Source of the DNA: Ruminococcus sp.
GTDB lineage: Bacteria > Bacillota > Clostridia > Oscillospirales > Ruminococcaceae
Length of the DNA stretch: 64,000 nucleotides
NCBI GenBank assembly: GCA_021202895.1
Contig: JAJQCE010000024.1
Coordinates: forward strand, 57,910 to 121,909
Direction: 5' to 3'
Shown here: positions 50,867 to 59,323 of the stretch, piece after piece
How positions within the stretch are numbered: the stretch's first letter is position 1
Layout: every line of letters starts with the position of its first letter
Notes under the pieces: model-generated
What the model was told of the DNA's origin: nothing
What the model saw: the letters and a program-made list of their open reading frames with translations, nothing else
Databases searched by the model: none
Position numbers and translations under genes: made by a program

Positions 50867-52099
50867 TTAGTGGCTCTGAGCCAGATCTGCGTAACGCTTT
50901 TCGGCTGAAAATGCCATAAGCTGCGGCTTGCGCTTTATAAGCTCAAAATCAATGCTGTCAAGCGGCGTCTGATTTTTTATCAGAGCCGTATAAATTCCCG
51001 CTCTTTTTATATCGCCTATCATGATATATCCCATCAGGCGGTTATTCTTATAAAACAGCTTCTTATAATTTTCGCCCTCTCGCTCGGTATAAACATTTCC
51101 GTCATAAGAGCCTGCGGTAATCATATGATAGCCAAACATTCCCATTGCGTTCATAGGTATAGCGTTATCATAGGTTTTCTCGCCGCCGCCCATGTTTACA
51201 CCCGCAGCTTCACCTTGAAGATAAGCGTTCGGCAAAAGTGCAAGCACACGCTCCGCACCGATTGTTATATCGTAAGATTCCGTGCAATCGCCTGCCGCAT
51301 AAATATCCTTAACCGATGTTTCGCACTTGTTGTTAGTCTTTATTGCTCTCCCACATTCTCCGCCTACATCCTTAAGCAAAGAAATATTCGGTCTCACTCC
51401 GACTGCGACAACCAAAATATCAAACTCAACCTCTGCACCGCTCTTTAAAATTGCTTTGTCAGGGAAAATTTCATCTGTGCTGTCGTTTAAATAAAAGCTC
51501 ACTCCGTGCTTTTCAATTGATTCCTGAACAATCTGCGCTCCCTCTGCGTCAAGCACCGATGGGAGAATCCTGTCCGCCATATCTACAACGGTAATTTGTC
51601 CCACCTTATCAGCAATTCCCTCAACGCATTTAAGACCAATAAGTCCTGCTCCTATAACCAGCACCTTGCTGTCAGGCTTAATCGCTTCACCAAGCGCATG
51701 AGCGTCGTCAAGCGTCATAAAAGTAAATTTGTTTTCAACTGTATCAAGCCCTTTCATAGGCGGTACAAAAGGCGACGAGCCTGTCGCTATAAGCAGCTTG
51801 TCATAGCCTATAACCTCTCCTGATTCAAGCTTTACATTATGCTTTTTCGGATCTATAGCTGTGACTGTTTTTCCAAGCATCACATCTACAAGGTTATCCG
51901 CATAAAAGGAATCGGGACGATATTTCATTCTCTGCTCATCGGTTTTCCCATAAAGCAGGTAGGAAATAAGCGGACGCGAATATGTATGATACTTTTCACT
52001 TGAAATAATAAGTATTTCAGAGAACTTGTCAACGCTTCTTACTCCCTCAACGCAGCCTATTGCCGCCGCAGAGTTTCCGATAATTACAATCTTACTCAC
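50867..52099 (-). CDS. FAD/NAD(P)-dependent oxidoreductase of the glutamate synthase operon
   Basis: A 410-residue flavoprotein starting at GTG 52099 (MSKIVIIGNSAAAIGCVEGVRSV), with AAGGAGGG 6 bases upstream. The track's ATG is nine codons earlier, inside the previous gene. It has two nucleotide-binding Rossmann motifs (VIIGNSAAAIGCVEG; VLVIGAGLIGLKCVEGIA), LLIATGSSPFVPP, YAAGDCTES and a C-terminal dimerisation domain, as in NADH:rubredoxin/nitrite reductase-type enzymes. It probably passes electrons from NAD(P)H through the neighbouring ferredoxin to the FMN subunit, in the role of GltD. Confidence 0.9.
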   Translation of the reverse strand: MSKIVIIGNSAAAIGCVEGVRSVDKFSEILIISSEKYHTYSRPLISYLLYGKTDEQRMKYRPDSFYADNLVDVMLGKTVTAIDPKKHNVKLESGEVIGYDKLLIATGSSPFVPPMKGLDTVENKFTFMTLDDAHALGEAIKPDSKVLVIGAGLIGLKCVEGIADKVGQITVVDMADRILPSVLDAEGAQIVQESIEKHGVSFYLNDSTDEIFPDKAILKSGAEVEFDILVVAVGVRPNISLLKDVGGECGRAIKTNNKCETSVKDIYAAGDCTESYDITIGAERVLALLPNAYLQGEAAGVNMGGGEKTYDNAIPMNAMGMFGYHMITAGSYDGNVYTEREGENYKKLFYKNNRLMGYIMIGDIKRAGIYTALIKNQTPLDSIDFELIKRKPQLMAFSAEKRYADLAQSH

Positions 52100-52112
52100 T
52101 TTTCGTCCCTCC

Positions 52113-52544
52113 TTATCTTTCTTCAAATACTATAGCGTTGTTCGGACAGCCCGATACGCACGCAGGCTCTCCGCAGGCATTCTTTGTGCAAAGCTCGCAC
52201 TTCTGAACCGCATGACCCTCGCTGTCAGGCATAATACAGCCGTAAGGACATGACAAAATGCAGGTATAGCAGCCCACGCATTTATCGTGATTAAAGGAAA
52301 TAACTCCGTCCTCAATCGTAAGCGCACCTGTTATACAGCTCTTAACGCAGAGCGGATTTTCACAGTGGCGGCAGGAAACGGCAAAGTTGATTCCATTGCC
52401 CTCCTCCACCTGTATTTTAGGATTTATCGCAACTCCCTTAAGAGCATTCACCATGCTGTCCTTTCCCGAATTTGCATATGCGCAGTAATATTCACAGAGA
52501 TGACAGCCAAGACACCATTTTTCATTTACATAAATTCGTTTCAT
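52113..52544 (-). CDS. 4Fe-4S ferredoxin-type electron carrier of the glutamate synthase operon
   Basis: A 143-residue protein with four Cys-rich clusters: CLGCHLCEYYCAYAN, CRHCENPLCVKSCITGAL, CVGCYTCILSCPYGC and CELCTKNACGEPACVSGCPNNAI. This pattern, with 16 or so Cys, is that of the HycB/DmsB-like electron-transfer subunits carrying four [4Fe-4S] clusters. It probably links the FAD subunit (50867) and the FMN subunit (52588). It lies 44 bases after the FMN subunit gene and 13 before the oxidoreductase gene. Confidence 0.92.
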   Translation of the reverse strand: MKRIYVNEKWCLGCHLCEYYCAYANSGKDSMVNALKGVAINPKIQVEEGNGINFAVSCRHCENPLCVKSCITGALTIEDGVISFNHDKCVGCYTCILSCPYGCIMPDSEGHAVQKCELCTKNACGEPACVSGCPNNAIVFEER

Positions 52545-52587
52545 AGCAAAACCATCCTCACTCTCGACTTAAATTTTGTACCCGTCA

Positions 52588-54093
52588 TTATTCTCCTGCA
52601 TGCTTTATGCCGAGAATTGAAAGCTCTCTGTCCGAAAGACCGATTCCTCTGAGCATAAGTCTGTTTCCTCTGAGCGATTCAATGGAGTTGATTCCCATTC
52701 CGCCCATGATTTCTTTAATTTCGTGATCCCATGCGCGTACAAGATTAACAAGTCTTTTGTATCCAATATCGGGATTAAGCCTTTTAACAAGCTCAGGACG
52801 CTGTGTCGCAATTCCCCAGTTGCACTTGCCCTTTTGGCAGGATCTGCACAGGTGACAGCCCATCGCAAGGCAGGCTGAGGTAGCTATATAGCAGGCATCC
52901 GCACCGAGAGCAATAGCCTTTACAAGGTCGGACGAGCTTCTTATCGAACCGCCGACTACAACCGCAACATTATCTCTGATTCCTTCTTCTCTAAGGCGAG
53001 CGTCAACGCTTGCAAGCGCAAGCTCTATCGGAATACCTACATTATCACGGATTCTTGTGGGAGCAGCTCCCGTTCCGCCTCTGTAGCCGTCAATTGCGAT
53101 TATATCCGCTCCGCTTCTTGCAATACCCGAAGCGATAGCCGCAACATTATGAACAGCCGCAATTTTTACTATAACAGGCTTTTTATAATCGCTTGCCTCC
53201 TTAAGCGAGAAAACAAGCTGTCTTAAATCCTCAATCGAATAAATATCGTGGTGAGGCGCAGGTGAAATTGCGTCGGCTCCCTTTGGTATCATTCTCGTTT
53301 TGGAAATATCCTTTGAAACCTTTATTCCAGGAAGATGACCGCCGATACCAGGCTTTGCGCCCTGACCGATTTTAATTTCAATCGCCGCACCTGCATTTAA
53401 ATAGTCCTTTGAAACGCCGAAACGTCCTGACGCTACCTGAACTATTGTATTTGCGCCGTACTTGTAAAAGTCCTCGTGGAGACCGCCCTCGCCTGTATTG
53501 TAGTAAATTCCAAGCTCTTCAGCGGCTCTTGCAAGCGATTCGTGAGCATTGTAGCTTATCGAACCATAGGACATAGCTGAAAACATCACAGGAGTTGTAA
53601 GCTTGAGCTGCGGAGCCATGTTGTTTACAAGTCTGCCGTCCTTGTCACGAACCACCTCCGTAGGCTTCTTGCCCAGATATGTAGTAGTTTCCATAGGCTC
53701 GCGAAGCGGGTCGATCGACGGATTTGTAACCTGCGAAGCGTTCAGCAGAATTTTATCCCAGTAGACCGGAAAAGGCTCTGGATTTCCCATTGACGAAAGC
53801 AAAACTCCGCCTGAATTTGCCTGACGGTAAACCTCGGTAATTGTCTTTCCCGTCCAGTTTGCATTTATTTTAAAAGTATGATCGCTCTTTACAATCTTAA
53901 GCGCTTTTGTCGGACATAGTGAAACACAGCGGTGGCAGCATACGCATTTTGCGTTGTCAGCGACCATTTTTCCCTGCTCCGAATCATAGAAATGCGCTTC
54001 GTTTGAGCATTGTCTTTCACAGACTCTGCAGGCGATACATTTATTAGTATCTCTAACAACCTCATATTCAGGATACAGATAATCTATAGCCAT
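52588..54093 (-). CDS. Glutamate synthase FMN-binding subunit with N-terminal ferredoxin domain
   Basis: A 501-residue protein. Residues ~15-65 hold two [4Fe-4S] motifs (CIACRVCERQCSNEAHF, CVCCHRCVSLCPTKALKI). Residues ~90-500 are the glutamate synthase central FMN domain: TTPVMFSAMSYGSISYNAHESLARAAEELGIYYNTGEGG, KIGQGAKPGIGGHLPG, DIYSIEDLRQLVFSLKEA, VKIAAVHNVAAIASGIARSGADIIAIDGYRGGTGAAPT, and a Cys cluster CLAMGCHLCRSCQKGKCNWGIATQ. It reduces 2-oxoglutarate plus ammonia to glutamate. This ferredoxin-fused form is the archaeal-type GltB2 found in many Clostridia. Confidence 0.95.
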   Translation of the reverse strand: MAIDYLYPEYEVVRDTNKCIACRVCERQCSNEAHFYDSEQGKMVADNAKCVCCHRCVSLCPTKALKIVKSDHTFKINANWTGKTITEVYRQANSGGVLLSSMGNPEPFPVYWDKILLNASQVTNPSIDPLREPMETTTYLGKKPTEVVRDKDGRLVNNMAPQLKLTTPVMFSAMSYGSISYNAHESLARAAEELGIYYNTGEGGLHEDFYKYGANTIVQVASGRFGVSKDYLNAGAAIEIKIGQGAKPGIGGHLPGIKVSKDISKTRMIPKGADAISPAPHHDIYSIEDLRQLVFSLKEASDYKKPVIVKIAAVHNVAAIASGIARSGADIIAIDGYRGGTGAAPTRIRDNVGIPIELALASVDARLREEGIRDNVAVVVGGSIRSSSDLVKAIALGADACYIATSACLAMGCHLCRSCQKGKCNWGIATQRPELVKRLNPDIGYKRLVNLVRAWDHEIKEIMGGMGINSIESLRGNRLMLRGIGLSDRELSILGIKHAGE

Positions 54094-54137
54094 TTTAATA
54101 CCATCCCTTCTTTACGAATAAGCCAGGCGAAAGCTGA

Positions 54138-55244
54138 CTATCTTACAAAAATCTTGTCCTTGTAGCTGTCAAGCGTTACAATGACAGGCTGACCGCCGTT
54201 CGGCGACCAAATCTTATCAAGATTAGGCTCGATAACTCGTATAGCACATTCCTCCGACGCCATGTAAACCATATCGTCCTTTTCTCCGATAACCATGCTT
54301 CTCAGCTTTAGTCTGTCGTTAAGAGCCATAAGCCCGCCCTCAAAACCAAGTATTATTGAAAAAGGTCCTGTGATAAGCAAGCTTGAATATGCCGCCCTAA
54401 GATAACGCTCTACCGCAGCCTCCTCTTCAGGCAGCTGGTCTATTGTAGACCAAAACGGCGCAGCTATAACCTTTGCCGCTTCCTCAAGGCTAAGTCCCTT
54501 TTTCCTTAACAGATAATCTATAATGTATGTAATTACCTCAGTGTCTGTCTGAAGAGTACACTTGTAGCCGTACATCTCTATATTTCTTCTGTTTGCGTCA
54601 TAGCTTGAAATTTCTCCGTTGTGAACTATTGAATAGTCAAGCATTCCAAACGGATGCGCTCCTCCCCACCAGCCGGGAGTATTAGTAGGGTATCTTCCAT
54701 GCGCCGTCCACGCATAGCCCTCGTACTCATCTAGTCTGAAATACTCTCCGACGTCCTCAGGATAGCCGAGAGCCTTGAATATTCCCATATTCTTTCCGCA
54801 GGAAAAGACGTAGGTTCCGTCAATGTTTGAATTGATATGAATAACGCACTGCGAAACATATTCCTTTTCATCAAGCTTTGAATCCTTAAGCTTTGTCTTA
54901 AGCGGCTCGACAAAATATCTCCAAATAAGCGGCTCGGCGATAATTTTATCGCTCTTGCGAACAGGGATTTTAGACAGATTTATAATGTCAAAATGACTGT
55001 CCAAAAATCTCTCACACTCCTCACGAGCCTCATTTCCATCGTAAAATACATGAAAAGCGTACAATTCAGGATATTGCGGATAAATTCCATAGCCCGCAAA
55101 ACCGCCGCCAAGTCCGTTTGAACGGTCGTGCATTGTAGAAATCGACGTTATCATTTCTCTTCCGTTAATGTTCTTTCCGCTTTTAGAAATGACGCCTGAA
55201 ATCGCACATCCTGACGGTATCCTTACTTCACCCTCACGCAGCAT
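54138..55244 (-). CDS. Glutamate synthase glutaminase subunit (class II amidotransferase)
   Basis: A 368-residue Ntn-type glutaminase, the first gene of the operon, with AAGGAGG 7 bases before ATG 55244. It begins MLREGEVRIPSGCAISGVISKSGK: the nucleophile Cys is at position 13, so a 12-residue propeptide must be removed to expose it, as in other class II amidotransferases. Further motifs are MHDRSNGLGGGFAGYG, YAWTAHGRYPTNTPGWWGGAHPFGMLDYSIVHNGEISSY and CTLQTDTEVITYIIDYLLRK. It releases ammonia from glutamine and passes it to the FMN subunit. Confidence 0.93.
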   Translation of the reverse strand: MLREGEVRIPSGCAISGVISKSGKNINGREMITSISTMHDRSNGLGGGFAGYGIYPQYPELYAFHVFYDGNEAREECERFLDSHFDIINLSKIPVRKSDKIIAEPLIWRYFVEPLKTKLKDSKLDEKEYVSQCVIHINSNIDGTYVFSCGKNMGIFKALGYPEDVGEYFRLDEYEGYAWTAHGRYPTNTPGWWGGAHPFGMLDYSIVHNGEISSYDANRRNIEMYGYKCTLQTDTEVITYIIDYLLRKKGLSLEEAAKVIAAPFWSTIDQLPEEEAAVERYLRAAYSSLLITGPFSIILGFEGGLMALNDRLKLRSMVIGEKDDMVYMASEECAIRVIEPNLDKIWSPNGGQPVIVTLDSYKDKIFVR

Positions 55245-55320
55245 ACAAATTCCTCCTTATAAATTAGTTTTTACGAATCTGACTTTTACAAACCACATTC
55301 GCCCCATCGCCGTTAAAATC

Positions 55321-55366
55321 AAAAAAAGTTCGGTCAAACGGGTATAACTATGCCGTCTGATCGAAC
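55321..55366 (-). terminator. Leader terminator (attenuator) of the glt operon
   Basis: On the minus strand GTTCGATCAGACGG pairs with CCGTTTGACCGAAC (one mismatch, one G-T), directly followed by TTTTTTT. It lies ~25 bases after the predicted transcription start and ~80 bases before the first gene, so transcription should stop here unless antitermination occurs. Confidence 0.85.
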
Positions 55367-55388
55367 GTCCTTGTTCCTTGCTCTAATT

Positions 55389-55417
55389 ATTATATCACTT
55401 TTTTTATCGCTTGTCAA
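55389..55417 (-). promoter_or_regulatory. Promoter of the glt operon
   Basis: TTGACA (55417-55412), 17-base spacer, TATAAT (55394-55389) on the minus strand. The stretch 55418-55594 holds no gene. Confidence 0.85.
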
Positions 55418-55594
55418 GCGTTTTTTTACACAAAATTGTGAGAAGTTAAGCGGTATTTTTTGTGCTTTGTTTGTACATACTGCACAATAAATCGACAATT
55501 TTTTAGCGTTAGCATAGGCGAACTCGATGTAAATGACAGCAATCAAGTACCCTGCAAAATTCACCGCCCAGATTTAATCAGGGCAAAATTTTAT

Positions 55595-55650
55595 GAGCAT
55601 ATGACAAAAACCATCGCTGTGCAGATGCAACAAGGGGTTTGTCAGGCACC
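55595..55650 (-). ncRNA. Conserved hairpin element R2
   Basis: TGACAAACC.../...GGTTTTTGTCA stem with a GCATCTGCACAGC loop on the minus strand, just after the stop of the 65-residue gene. It is homologous to R1 (25115-25170). Paired positions vary in step. Confidence 0.5.
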
Positions 55651-55654
55651 CTTA

Positions 55655-55852
55655 TTAAACTCTTTTCTCTAGCAAAAAATACGAGCCTGTCGAATCATTC
55701 TCCGAGTTTTCAAAGCCTTTGATCTCCCAACCGTTAGCAAGCATTAAATTAAGCTTTTCAATACGTCTAAACCTGTCAAGCTCGGGAGCGCATACCCGTG
55801 AAGCATTGGATATGCTGTCAGAATTTTTTGAAATAAAAAACTTTTTTTGCAC
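55655..55852 (-). CDS. Small cytosolic protein (65 aa), unknown
   Basis: It starts at GTG 55852 with AGAGGCG 7 bases before it and a consensus promoter upstream, so expression is likely. The sequence (KNSDSISNASRVCAPELDRFRRIEKLNLMLANGWEIKGFENSENDSTGSYFLLEKRV) resembles the short DUF4177-type proteins whose core is N-x-x-x-x-x-G-W-(E/K)-(I/V), but the match is weak. It has one Cys and no membrane segment. Confidence 0.65.
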   Translation of the reverse strand: MQKKFFISKNSDSISNASRVCAPELDRFRRIEKLNLMLANGWEIKGFENSENDSTGSYFLLEKRV

Positions 55853-55901
55853 AGTGCATCGCCTCTTTCGACGGTCACATATTATTTTTGCTTACATATA
55901 T

Positions 55902-55930
55902 ATTATAGCACAAAATTTAGTACAGTTCAA
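55902..55930 (-). promoter_or_regulatory. Promoter of the 65-aa gene
   Basis: TTGAAC (55930-55925), 17-base spacer, TATAAT (55907-55902). Confidence 0.72.
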
Positions 55931-56082
55931 GAGCTTAACAATATTTTTTTTATTTAACAAAAATACATGAAAATCGAGAGAAATCTTGACGAAAGCTAAG
56001 TTTTTTGGTTGGAATTTGCATTATAAAAATAAATTTGACGTCTAAAAAACCTTTTATTTTCAAAATATTTGCAAAAAGCATA

Positions 56083-56111
56083 TTGACATTTTCCCGATAA
56101 TATTGTATTAT
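56083..56111 (+). promoter_or_regulatory. Promoter of the SGNH hydrolase gene
   Basis: TTGACA (56083-56088), 17-base spacer, TATTAT (56106-56111), overlapped by a TATAAT three bases downstream. Confidence 0.75.
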
Positions 56112-56144
56112 AATATATGAGTGTATTTCAGAGGGTGATAATAT

Positions 56145-57146
56145 ATGAAAAGGGTCGGTCGCATAAATTTAGTTTTTCGTTTAGCAGTCTTTTTTATATA
56201 TTTACTCTCCGTTAATTTTTGCGCATATGCGCAAAGCAGTGATTTTATCGTTGAAACTAACTATCCGCCGCACATAGTCTTTTTGGGAGATTCGATTGCG
56301 GCAGGCTATGGGCTCGATGGATATTCAAGCGATAACAACACTCTTTGTGCATCATACGCAAATATACTTTCTGCAATATTTGATTCCGCGCTTGACGATG
56401 AAGCGGGATTTTCTTCGGAAAATGCTGCAAAAAACGGAATGACGTCCTCTGATCTGCTTGAAAAGCTTTCACAAGGAGAGTACGATGAAATGCTTACAGA
56501 TGCCGATGCCATTGTACTTTCCATTGGAGGAAACGACCTGCTAAGACCCTTTCGGGAAATTCTCGCTGAGGATTTGAGTCTGAGCGAAAGGCTTGATAGG
56601 TTTACCTCACTAAGCGATGAGCTTGACAAAAGGCTTGATGAATTTGAAGAGCTTTTGCCTCAGATTGTCAATTCGATTTTTTCATGCTCGGATGCAAAGC
56701 TTTTCGTGCAGACGCTATACAATCCCTTTGATGGATTTTCCATCACTTCTCTTGACGAGCTTGCGGATGAAAAAATCAGCAGACTAAACGAAATTATTTT
56801 TGAATGCAGCGACAACAACAATTTTTTAGTTGCCGACATTGCTCAGAGCTTTGAAGGAAGAGCACAGGAGCTTACCAACATTTCCAACTATGACATTCAC
56901 CCAAATGCGCAAGGACACGAGGAAATTGCAAGAGTGCTTGAGCCTCTAATAGAAGGCGAGGTTTACACCTACTACGATGCTCAAGCTGCAATGCAGTATG
57001 CTCTTGAAGAGGAAAATGCCGCACAGCTTGAAAAGCAAAATAAAAAGACTGCTGTTATTATCGCAGCCATATCTGCTTTTTTAATTGCTTTAATTTGTAC
57101 GATTGTATTTTTTATCCGAAGAAAATTAGGGGCAAAACGCTCCTGA
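56145..57146 (+). CDS. Membrane-anchored extracellular SGNH/GDSL hydrolase
   Basis: A 333-residue protein with an N-terminal signal peptide (FRLAVFFIYLLSVNFCAYA) and a C-terminal membrane segment followed by RRKLGAKRS. The four SGNH blocks are visible: IVFLGDSIAAGYGL (Ser), NGMTSSDLL (Gly region), VLSIGGNDLL (Asn) and YDIHPNAQGHEEIARVL (Asp-His). So it is a complete esterase/acylhydrolase displayed outside the cell, acting perhaps on acylated polysaccharide, peptidoglycan or lipid. The C-terminal helix keeps it on the membrane. No terminator separates it from the NYN gene. Confidence 0.92.
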   Translation: MKRVGRINLVFRLAVFFIYLLSVNFCAYAQSSDFIVETNYPPHIVFLGDSIAAGYGLDGYSSDNNTLCASYANILSAIFDSALDDEAGFSSENAAKNGMTSSDLLEKLSQGEYDEMLTDADAIVLSIGGNDLLRPFREILAEDLSLSERLDRFTSLSDELDKRLDEFEELLPQIVNSIFSCSDAKLFVQTLYNPFDGFSITSLDELADEKISRLNEIIFECSDNNNFLVADIAQSFEGRAQELTNISNYDIHPNAQGHEEIARVLEPLIEGEVYTYYDAQAAMQYALEEENAAQLEKQNKKTAVIIAAISAFLIALICTIVFFIRRKLGAKRS

Positions 57147-57208
57147 AGAACTAATTTTTTCAGACTGTGATTTTTCGTCAAAAATATTTTTTGAAAGGAA
57201 AAATTTGT

Positions 57209-59323
57209 ATGAAATCATTTCTTATTGATTTTGAAAATGTAAAGTCCAAAGGACTTACAGGAATTGAAAGCCTTAACGAGGAAGACCATGTTATAATTTT
57301 CTACAGTGAAAATTCTGACACAATAAGCTTTGAAATGCACTACATGGTAATGCAGGCTAAGGCAAAGATTGACTACATGAAGGTAAGAGTTGGAGGAAAA
57401 AACGCTCTTGATTTTCAGCTTTGCTCGCTCATGGGATACCTTGTAGCCAAGGGAAACAACACTCACATTTTTGTAATAAGCAACGACAAGGGCTTTGACA
57501 AGCTCCATGACTTTTGGAAAAACACATTTCCAGACATTACATACTGCTCGGTTTACAGATGCACGAACATTGAATCCGCTATGAACTATGCAAACAGAAC
57601 GAATCCTGATGAGGACATAAGCGCATACATTCATGAAAATATTTATGACGATGAATATGAGGCTTCTGCAAACTCCTCAAGGATTTTTGAATTTAACTTT
57701 AACGGTAGCGACAATTTTGTTGTCAAAAAAAGCTTTTCAGATGCTAACATACATTCACACACGCCCAAAAAGCAAAGAGATTTTCGCGATTCAACTGATT
57801 CATTCCAAGGAAAAAAATACTTTGTTTCAAATACCGAGGATAAATTTGTCACATCAGCGGCAGTTGTAACAGATGAACACGACAACGATAATTACGTTCT
57901 AAAAAAAGCCTCTCCCTATGAGGAAAAGCTGCTCAAGGCTTTTACTCCTGATGGCTTTTCGGAAATTGACGTTCTATGCTTAGCGTTCAAGGGCGCAAGG
58001 AATCCATTTGAGCTAAAGAAAATTCTAAGCGAGGATTTTGGAATAATACTTGAAAAGGGCATATTTGAAACAATTGAAAAAAATTTTGATTTTATAAAAA
58101 AGCAGCTTGATATTTTAAACTCCTATTTAGATGAAAGCGAAAGCAATATTGAATCAAAGCTTGACCGTGCGATTGAGATGCAGCTTAAGCTTGACAAAAT
58201 TAAACCTATAGATATAGGTTTAACGAACAAAGCTGATAAAAAAGCCGAAAAAAAACAGCCTGATAAAAAAGCAAAACAGGATGATAAAAGAGCAAACACA
58301 GACAAAGAATACATGGCTTTTAGAAAAAGGATTTCAGATATTCTAAAAAGCAAGGCTACTCCAGCAGAGATAAAGACAGTTTTCGGCTCTATGGAAAAAT
58401 CCGACAACGACCTCGACCTTTGCTTAGATCTTATAGACAAGCTTGGCTGGGCAAGAGGAAGCGAAATTCACACTATCATAAAGCCTGAATTTATGACTTA
58501 TATTGGCGAATCAAATGCTGAGGGAAAACCTAAAAAGGTTGACAATGCTATGAAAAAGCGTCTTCATTCAACGCTTGACAAAAAGATTACGCCTGACGAA
58601 TTTTCTGGAACTGTATCTATGATAAACTATTCGGTAAATGAAAACGACCTTATAGATAATCTTACCACACGATTTGGTCCTGAGCGTGCAGAGGTGATTT
58701 TTAATCTTGTGCGTTACGACTTCAATGCTTTTGTAAGGGGAGAATTAAATCAGGAGGACAACAGCGATTCATTCAGAAAGGTTGACGTTGCTGCAAAAAA
58801 GCGTCTGCATACTATTCTCGATAAAAAAATCGGACAAGACGAGTTTTCGGGAGTTATCGTTCAAATGAACAGCTCGCTCACTACCGAACAGCTTCACCAA
58901 AACCTTGTCCGCCGCTTTGGTCAATCGCTTGCAAGTCAGATTTACCGTCTTGTAAAGGATGAATTTATCAAGCTTTATTCAGATGACGCCGACAAAGGCA
59001 AAGCATCAGACGAAAAGCAAATTAAAGATGAGCTTGCAGATATTCCTGCTGATGAAAATGTCTTTCTCAAATCAAACAAAAGTCCTGCTTCTATAGAGGG
59101 AGAAAATTTGATGAAAGCACTGCTCAAGGATTTGGAATACACAGATTATGAATTTGAGCTTATAAGGTTCGATCTTCTCAACAGCAAAACTCCAAAGGAA
59201 TTTTATCTTGCCATGGTTAAAAAATTCAAGAAAAGCAGAGGTCTTAAATTTTATAATGCGCTAAAGAATGAATATAAAAATCTCAACAGTCTCTTTTCCG
59301 CTGAAATTAAGGAGCCGCAATGA
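57209..59323 (+). CDS. NYN-domain (PIN-like nuclease) protein with repeated helical modules
   Basis: A 704-residue protein from ATG 57209 (MKSFLIDFENVKSKG), with GAAAGGA upstream; the track starts 14 codons earlier. Residues ~1-130 are a NYN/PIN-like domain: FLIDFENVKSKGLTGI, VGGKNALDFQLCSLMGYLVAKGNNTHIFVISNDKGFDKL, with the Asp residues at positions 6-7, ~66 and ~91 that bind metal in these RNases. After ~90 low-complexity residues come four or five related helical modules of ~60-70 residues. Two are clearly tandem: KKRLHSTLDKKITPDEFSGTV... and KKRLHTILDKKIGQDEFSGVI.... An EK-rich coiled linker (~320-400) separates the halves. Its stop overlaps the phosphodiesterase start (ATGA). Confidence 0.85.
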   Translation: MKSFLIDFENVKSKGLTGIESLNEEDHVIIFYSENSDTISFEMHYMVMQAKAKIDYMKVRVGGKNALDFQLCSLMGYLVAKGNNTHIFVISNDKGFDKLHDFWKNTFPDITYCSVYRCTNIESAMNYANRTNPDEDISAYIHENIYDDEYEASANSSRIFEFNFNGSDNFVVKKSFSDANIHSHTPKKQRDFRDSTDSFQGKKYFVSNTEDKFVTSAAVVTDEHDNDNYVLKKASPYEEKLLKAFTPDGFSEIDVLCLAFKGARNPFELKKILSEDFGIILEKGIFETIEKNFDFIKKQLDILNSYLDESESNIESKLDRAIEMQLKLDKIKPIDIGLTNKADKKAEKKQPDKKAKQDDKRANTDKEYMAFRKRISDILKSKATPAEIKTVFGSMEKSDNDLDLCLDLIDKLGWARGSEIHTIIKPEFMTYIGESNAEGKPKKVDNAMKKRLHSTLDKKITPDEFSGTVSMINYSVNENDLIDNLTTRFGPERAEVIFNLVRYDFNAFVRGELNQEDNSDSFRKVDVAAKKRLHTILDKKIGQDEFSGVIVQMNSSLTTEQLHQNLVRRFGQSLASQIYRLVKDEFIKLYSDDADKGKASDEKQIKDELADIPADENVFLKSNKSPASIEGENLMKALLKDLEYTDYEFELIRFDLLNSKTPKEFYLAMVKKFKKSRGLKFYNALKNEYKNLNSLFSAEIKEPQ

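Noticed and set aside
55334-55564. 76-aa minus-strand ORF upstream of the glt operon
   Set aside because: It overlaps the operon's promoter and leader terminator and has no ribosome binding site.
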